Assembly (NCBI RefSeq): GCF_935825525.1
Contig: NZ_CAKXZT010000152.1
Location: 11,197 to 75,196, forward strand
Reading direction: 5' to 3'
Length of the DNA: 64,000 nt
Source of the DNA: Mesorhizobium escarrei
GTDB taxonomy: Bacteria; Pseudomonadota; Alphaproteobacteria; Rhizobiales; Rhizobiaceae
The notes beneath the pieces are model-generated. The model did no database searches and was not told the origin of the DNA. It saw only the letters and a program-made list of their open reading frames with translations. Positions 59,310 through 64,000 of the stretch are shown here, piece after piece (position 1 is the stretch's first letter; every line of letters begins with the position of its first letter). The position numbers were made by a program, and so were the translations under genes.

Positions 59310-61595
59310 ATGGCTCCACGGGCACCGACACTGAGCGAAACGCTTTTCAGCGAACCCGGCACAAGGGACGGGCGCCGGCTGCTTGCGCTACCCGGCGTGG
59401 TGGCAATTGCCGGTGCGCTGGTTACGGCGGCGATCTCCTTCGCCATCCTCGTCGGCGCCACGCCGATCACGCCGGACGAAAGGACGACGCTGGCGCTTAT
59501 CGCCGTCAATGCGGCGTTCATCCTGTTCCTGATCGCGCTGGTTGGCCGCGAAGTACATCGTATCGTGATGGCGCGCCGGCGCGGCAAGGCGGCGTCGCGG
59601 CTGCATGTGCGGATCGTCGCGATGTTCGCGCTGGTCGCCGCGATTCCCGCCATCATGGTGGCGATCATCGCCTCGATCACGCTCGATATCGGTCTTGATC
59701 GCTGGTTCGAAATCCGCACCAAGACGATCGTCAATTCGTCGCTGTCGATAGCCGATGCCTATGTGCAGGAGAACGCGCGCAACCTCCAGGGAACGACCCT
59801 GTCGATGGCCTACGATCTCGACGCCTCCCGCACGCTCTACGGCCTCGATCGAACCGGCTTCCTCGATCTCATGAACAAGGAAGCCGTCGGACGCTCGCTG
59901 GCCCATGCCGCACTGATCAGGCTCGACGGTTCGTTCGTCATGAGTGCCAAGACCGACGCCGATTTTGCCATGCCGGAGCCGCCGGAAGGCGCCATGAGCA
60001 GTGCCGTCGACGGCAGGCCGGTGCTGATCGAACCGAAGACGCGCAACATCATGGGCGCCATCGTCAAACTGCGCGAGATCGAAGGGCTCTATCTCTACAC
60101 CATCCGGCTCGTCGATCCGGAGGTGATCAAGGCGCGGCAGATTGTCAGATCCAACAGCGACGAATATCGCGGTCTGGAAGACAATCGCCGCACCTCGCAG
60201 GTGGCCTTTGCACTTCCCTATCTGTCGCTGACGCTGATCATCATTCTGTCCGCCATCTGGACCGGCATCGCCGTGGCTGACCGCCTGGTGCGGCCGATCC
60301 GCCAGCTCATCGGCGCGGCCGACGAGGTCGCGACCGGCAATCTCGACGTTGCCGTGCCCGTTCGGCCCTCCGACGGCGACGTCGCCTCGCTCGGCGACAC
60401 CTTCAACAAGATGCTGCTGGAACTGAAATCGCAGCGTAACGAGATTCTGTCCGCCAAGGATTTGATCGACGAGCGGCGGCGTTTTTCGGAAGCCGTGCTT
60501 GCCGGTGTCACCGCCGGCGTGATCGGCGTCGATCCGTATGGCATCGTCACCATCGTCAACCGGTCGGCCGAAACGATGCTGGCCATATCCGCCACCGCCG
60601 CACTGGGGCAAAACCTCTCCGCCGTGCTGCCGCATGTCGGCCGCGTCTTCGAGATCGGCCGCAAGTCGGGCAAGCCAGTCCATCGCGAGCAGGTGACCTT
60701 CTATCGCGCCGGTACGGAGCGCACCTTCAACGTGCAGATCACGGTCGAGGCCGGCGACGACGGTTCGGAGGAGAAATCCTATGTCGTGACGGTGGATGAC
60801 ATCACCGATCTGGTCCAGGCGCAGCGTTCCTCGGCTTGGGCAGATGTGGCGCGGCGCATAGCCCACGAGATCAAGAACCCGCTGACACCGATCCAGCTTT
60901 CGGCCGAGCGCATCAAGCGCCGCTACGGCAAAGTCATCACCGAAGACCGCGAGGTTTTCGATCAGTGCACCGATACGATCATCAGGCAAGTGGAGGACAT
61001 CGGCCGCATGGTCGACGAGTTCTCCGCTTTCGCACGCATGCCCAAGCCCGAAATGAAGGCCCTCGATTTGCGCGAATCGTTGCGCGAAGCCTCGTTCCTC
61101 GTCGAGGTTAGCCGCTCCGATATCACCTTCGAGCGCGTATTCGGCAACGAACCGCTCAAAGGCACTTTCGACAGCCGCCTGATGGCGCAGGCTTTTGGCA
61201 ATGTCATCAAGAACGCAGCCGAGGCGATTGACGGACTTGATCAAAAGGACCGCTCGCACGGCATAATCCGGATTCAAGCCGGGCGCCAGAATGGTGCGGT
61301 TCGCATCGATGTCATCGACAACGGCAAGGGCCTGCCGCGCGAGAACCGCCAGCGATTGCTCGAGCCTTACATGACGACACGCGAGAAGGGCACCGGGCTT
61401 GGCCTCGCTATCGTCAAGAAGATAGTGGAGGACCATGGCGGCCGGCTCGAATTGCATGACGCGCCGGCGGATTTCAACGACGGGCGAGGCGCGATGATCA
61501 GCATCATCCTGCCGCTCGCCGCCACTGTACCGTCGCGCGGCGAAGGCAGGACGGAACCCGAAAGAGAAACTGAAAAGGTCGGTAATGGCGTCTGA
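59310..61595 (+). CDS. ntrY: Membrane sensor histidine kinase NtrY
   Basis: Sensor partner of NtrX. The 761-residue protein has N-terminal membrane helices (VVAIAGALVTAAISFAILVG, TLALIAVNAAFILFLIALVG, VAMFALVAAIPAIMVAIIAS-type), an extracytoplasmic domain to about residue 300, another helix and HAMP (VADRLVRPIRQLI). A PAS domain follows, then the His motif RRIAHEIKNPLTPIQLSAERI and the ATPase N/G boxes (NVIKNAAEAID, VIDNGKGLP, GTGLGLAIVKKI). An in-frame ATG at 59265 would add 15 residues; neither start has a strong ribosome-binding site. The stop overlaps ntrX by 11 bp. Confidence 0.94.
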   Translation: MAPRAPTLSETLFSEPGTRDGRRLLALPGVVAIAGALVTAAISFAILVGATPITPDERTTLALIAVNAAFILFLIALVGREVHRIVMARRRGKAASRLHVRIVAMFALVAAIPAIMVAIIASITLDIGLDRWFEIRTKTIVNSSLSIADAYVQENARNLQGTTLSMAYDLDASRTLYGLDRTGFLDLMNKEAVGRSLAHAALIRLDGSFVMSAKTDADFAMPEPPEGAMSSAVDGRPVLIEPKTRNIMGAIVKLREIEGLYLYTIRLVDPEVIKARQIVRSNSDEYRGLEDNRRTSQVAFALPYLSLTLIIILSAIWTGIAVADRLVRPIRQLIGAADEVATGNLDVAVPVRPSDGDVASLGDTFNKMLLELKSQRNEILSAKDLIDERRRFSEAVLAGVTAGVIGVDPYGIVTIVNRSAETMLAISATAALGQNLSAVLPHVGRVFEIGRKSGKPVHREQVTFYRAGTERTFNVQITVEAGDDGSEEKSYVVTVDDITDLVQAQRSSAWADVARRIAHEIKNPLTPIQLSAERIKRRYGKVITEDREVFDQCTDTIIRQVEDIGRMVDEFSAFARMPKPEMKALDLRESLREASFLVEVSRSDITFERVFGNEPLKGTFDSRLMAQAFGNVIKNAAEAIDGLDQKDRSHGIIRIQAGRQNGAVRIDVIDNGKGLPRENRQRLLEPYMTTREKGTGLGLAIVKKIVEDHGGRLELHDAPADFNDGRGAMISIILPLAATVPSRGEGRTEPERETEKVGNGV

Positions 61596-62946
61596 CATTC
61601 TCATCGTCGATGACGAGGAAGACATCCGCGAGCTTGTCGCTGGTATCCTGAGCGACGAAGGTCACGAAACCCGCACGGCATTCGATGCCGACAGCGCCCT
61701 GGCGGCGATCGCCGACCGGGCGCCGAGGCTGATTTTCCTCGACATCTGGCTGCAAGGCTCACGCCTGGACGGACTGGCGCTGCTGGACGAGATCAAGACG
61801 ATGCACCCGAGCCTGCCGGTGGTGATGATCTCGGGCCACGGCAACATCGAAACGGCGGTCTCGGCCATCCGCCGCGGCGCCTATGACTTCATCGAAAAAC
61901 CGTTCAAGGCCGATAGGCTAATCCTCATCGCCGAACGTGCCATTGAAACCTCGAAGCTGAGACGCGAGGTTTCCGATCTCAAGCTGCGCAGCGGCGAAAC
62001 CTTCGACCTGATCGGCATGTCGTCGGCGATGAGCCAGTTGCGCCAGACCATCGAGCGCGTCGCGCCGACCAACAGCCGCGTCATGATCATCGGGCCGTCC
62101 GGCTCGGGCAAGGAACTCGCGGCACGCGCCATCCACACGCTGTCGGCGCGCAAGAACGCCCCGTTTGTCACGCTGAGCGCCGCCAACATCACGCCCGAAC
62201 GCATGGAGGTCGAGCTGTTCGGCACCGAATCAAACGGTGTCGAACGCAAGGTCGGCGCGCTCGAGGAAGCCCATCGCGGCATTCTCTACATCGACGAAGT
62301 GGCCGACATGCCGCGCGAAACGCAAAACAAGATCTTGCGCGTGCTGGTCGAACAGCAGTTCGAGCGGGTAGGGGGCACCAAACGCGTCAAGGTCGATGTC
62401 CGCATCATTTCGTCGACGTCGCAGAACCTGGAGGCGATGATCGCCGACGGTCGTTTCCGCGAGGATCTCTATCACCGCCTGGCTGTGGTTCCGGTCATGG
62501 TGCCGGGATTGGCCGAGCGGCGTGAGGACATCCCCTATCTTGTCGACAATTTCATGAAGCAGATCGCCCGCCAGGCCGGCATCCGGCCGCGGCGCATCGG
62601 CGACGACGCGCTGGCGGTGCTGCAGGCGCACAACTGGCCAGGCAACGTTCGCCAGTTGCGCAACAATGTCGAGCGGCTGATGATACTGGCGCGCGGCGAC
62701 GATATCGATGCACCGATCACCGCCGATCTCTTGCCTGCCGAGATCGGCGATGTCATGCCGCGCACGCCAAACCAGTCCGATCAGCACATCATGGCGCTGC
62801 CATTGCGTGAAGCGCGCGAACAGTTCGAGAAGGACTATCTGATCGCCCAGATCAACCGTTTCGGCGGCAACATCTCGAAGACGGCCGAGTTCATCGGCAT
62901 GGAGCGCTCGGCGCTTCACCGAAAGCTGAAGTCGTTGGGCGTCTGA
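61585..62946 (+). CDS. ntrX: Response regulator NtrX
   Basis: Second NtrC-family regulator of the operon, 453 residues. Its receiver has the phospho-Asp in LIFLDIWLQGS and Lys in FIEKPFK. The AAA+ domain has Walker A GPSGSGKELAAR and Walker B GILYIDEVADMP. The sigma-54 loop GAFTGA is absent: the corresponding stretch reads VERKVGALEEA. That agrees with NtrX not acting as a sigma-54 activator. The Fis-type HTH is GNISKTAEFIGMERSALHRK. Start overlaps ntrY. Confidence 0.96.
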   Translation: MASDILIVDDEEDIRELVAGILSDEGHETRTAFDADSALAAIADRAPRLIFLDIWLQGSRLDGLALLDEIKTMHPSLPVVMISGHGNIETAVSAIRRGAYDFIEKPFKADRLILIAERAIETSKLRREVSDLKLRSGETFDLIGMSSAMSQLRQTIERVAPTNSRVMIIGPSGSGKELAARAIHTLSARKNAPFVTLSAANITPERMEVELFGTESNGVERKVGALEEAHRGILYIDEVADMPRETQNKILRVLVEQQFERVGGTKRVKVDVRIISSTSQNLEAMIADGRFREDLYHRLAVVPVMVPGLAERREDIPYLVDNFMKQIARQAGIRPRRIGDDALAVLQAHNWPGNVRQLRNNVERLMILARGDDIDAPITADLLPAEIGDVMPRTPNQSDQHIMALPLREAREQFEKDYLIAQINRFGGNISKTAEFIGMERSALHRKLKSLGV

Positions 62947-63013
62947 CAGCTAATCCAGTCGTGGCCCACGCAATTATCGGTTACGGCGGCGGCGGAATCG
63001 CATAAGAAGCGCT

Positions 63014-63118
63014 ACAGCACCGCGCGTCTTCGGGACGCGCAACGGACGCTGTTGCATTTTGTTTTTTGCGCATAATCCTTCCCCGAAAAATAGATTCCGA
63101 TTTTCGGGGTCATGCGCT
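63014..63118. repeat. Palindromic intergenic element, copy 5 (full, like copy 1)
   Basis: Left module acagcaccgcgcgtcttcgg, gacgcgcaacggacgctgt, and right module gcgcataatccttccccgaa, ttcggggtcatgcgc, with an aaaatagattccgatttt core. It matches 7435-7530 over its whole length and shows the better-preserved consensus. Confidence 0.82.
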
Positions 63119-63138
63119 GACGTCTTCAGGGGTGACCC

Positions 63139-63999
63139 ATGCCGCGCATTGCCTATGTGAACGGGCGCTATGTCGCTCACGCCGACGCCTTCGTGCATAT
63201 CGAGGACCGTGGCTATCAGTTCGCCGACGGTGTCTACGAGGTCTGCGAGGTGGCGCGCGGCTTCATCGTCGATATGCCTCGCCATCTCGGACGGCTGAAC
63301 CGCTCGCTGACCGAATTGTCGATCGACTGGCCGGTCACGCCGGGCGTGTTGCCGATTATCCTGCGCGAGGTGGTCCGCCGCAACCATGTCACCGATGGCC
63401 TGGTCTATCTTCAGGTGACGCGTGGCGTCGCCAGCCGTGATTTTGTTTTCCCGGGGGGGGCGAAGCCGTCGCTGGTGGTTACCGCCAGGAAAGCCGATCT
63501 CGCTGCTGCCGCCAAGCGGGCCGAGAGCGGAATCAAGGTCATCACCGTGCCGGAGAACCGTTGGGACCGGGTCGATATCAAGTCGGTCGGCCTCCTGCCA
63601 AATGTGCTCGCCAAGCAGAAGGCCAAGGAAGCCGGCGCCCAGGAAGCCTGGTTCGTCGATGCCGACGGCATCGTCAAGGAAGGTGGATCGTCGAACGCCT
63701 GGATCATCACCAGGGACGGCGTGCTGGTGACGCGTCCGGCCGAGCACGGCATCCTGCGCGGCATCACCCGCACCACGCTGTTCGAAGTGGCCGCCAAGCT
63801 CGGCCTGAAGATCGAGGAGCGGGGCTTTTCGGTCGCCGAAGCCAAGGCCGCGCACGAGGTTTTCATCAGTTCTGCGACCACAATCGCCATGCCGATCGTG
63901 GCGATCGACGGTGCTCCCGTCGCCGACGGCCATCCGGGCTCGATAACACTTTCCTTGCGGCACGCCTTTTTTGACGTTGCGGAAAAAAGTCCAGCCTGA
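63139..63999 (+). CDS. D-amino acid aminotransferase (class IV)
   Basis: PLP-dependent class IV transaminase that interconverts D-amino acids, for example D-alanine for peptidoglycan. The 286-residue protein starts MPRIAYVNGRYVAHADAFVH. It has FADGVYEVCEVARGF, the PLP lysine in VDIKSVGLLPNVLAKQ, EGGSSNAWII and ILRGITRTTLFE. It ends one base before the window edge and follows ntrX, a conserved order in Rhizobiales. A branched-chain aminotransferase role is less likely. Confidence 0.9.
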   Translation: MPRIAYVNGRYVAHADAFVHIEDRGYQFADGVYEVCEVARGFIVDMPRHLGRLNRSLTELSIDWPVTPGVLPIILREVVRRNHVTDGLVYLQVTRGVASRDFVFPGGAKPSLVVTARKADLAAAAKRAESGIKVITVPENRWDRVDIKSVGLLPNVLAKQKAKEAGAQEAWFVDADGIVKEGGSSNAWIITRDGVLVTRPAEHGILRGITRTTLFEVAAKLGLKIEERGFSVAEAKAAHEVFISSATTIAMPIVAIDGAPVADGHPGSITLSLRHAFFDVAEKSPA

Positions 64000-64000
64000 T

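Noticed and set aside
59388..61625. 745-codon open frame on the minus strand opposite ntrY
   Set aside because: It is a shadow of ntrY produced by high GC at third positions; its translation has no family features and is His/Arg/Asp-rich.
1..64000. CRISPR arrays, tRNA/rRNA genes, prophage or complete insertion sequences
   Set aside because: I saw no regularly spaced repeats, cloverleaf-like sequences, transposase or phage genes anywhere in the window.

Overview
The window is a 64 kb, GC-rich chromosomal segment that reads as a Rhizobiales alphaproteobacterium, most likely Mesorhizobium or a close relative. The evidence is the eukaryotic-type glutamine synthetase GlnII beside a DUF2735 protein, the dusB(nifR3)-ntrB-ntrC-ntrY-ntrX operon, a pyruvate dehydrogenase operon with eno, ftsB and a lipoyl-bearing E1 beta subunit, an ATP12 chaperone, and many Rhizobiales-style intergenic palindromes. 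Almost all of it is core genome. I see no prophage, no CRISPR array, no complete insertion sequence, and no tRNA or rRNA gene.

Layout: 1-3.9 kb is the end of the ribosomal protein/RNA polymerase cluster (secY, adk, rpsM, rpsK, rpoA, rplQ). 4-10.3 kb holds a DegP-type protease, rarA, crcB, a RluA-family pseudouridine synthase, a DMT exporter and an ATP12 chaperone. 10.5-12.4 kb is an MHS-type transporter with an unusual inserted domain. 12.6-16.2 kb is a nitrogen assimilation block (DUF2735, glnII, glnA, glnB) with two sigma-54-type promoters. 16.5-20.1 kb pairs NAD(P)HX repair with a large exported Cys-rich CXXCH protein. 20.1-22.7 kb holds an M48 peptidase and a propionyl-CoA carboxylase beta subunit. 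23.1-23.6 kb is a toxin-antitoxin pair whose toxin is frameshifted. 24-32.3 kb holds an RNA helicase, hydrolase, SDR, cysK, AlaX, a sulfurtransferase, GNAT, a DapB-like paralog and DUF1203. 32.5-38 kb holds a duplicated outer-membrane barrel, alanine dehydrogenase with a divergent Lrp regulator, a formyl-THF cycloligase, NDH-2 and a cpdB remnant. 38.3-43.3 kb holds cfa, Dabb, VOC, kdsA, dodecin and PRC-barrel genes. 43.5-53.6 kb is eno-ftsB-pdhABC-esterase-lpdA-lipA-coq10. 53.6-55.3 kb is pncC-ispDF on the minus strand. 55.5-63 kb is the ntr regulatory operon, and a D-amino acid aminotransferase ends the window.

Functionally, the two nitrogen regions belong together. NtrB/NtrC at 56.5-59.1 kb would be expected to drive the sigma-54 promoters I see in front of glnII and glnB-glnA at 13-16 kb, with PII (GlnB) reporting nitrogen status back to NtrB. 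The PDH block is self-contained: E1 alpha, E1 beta, E2 and E3, plus lipoyl synthase LipA that makes the cofactor for E1 beta and E2.

The window does not contain an obviously new multi-gene system. The most unusual items are a 122-bp mobile palindrome carried in frame inside pdhC, a roughly 175-residue insert in an MHS transporter, a DapB paralog without the catalytic histidine, a 667-residue CXXCH/Cys-rich secreted protein, a tandemly duplicated Omp25-type barrel, and at least five copies of one palindromic element.
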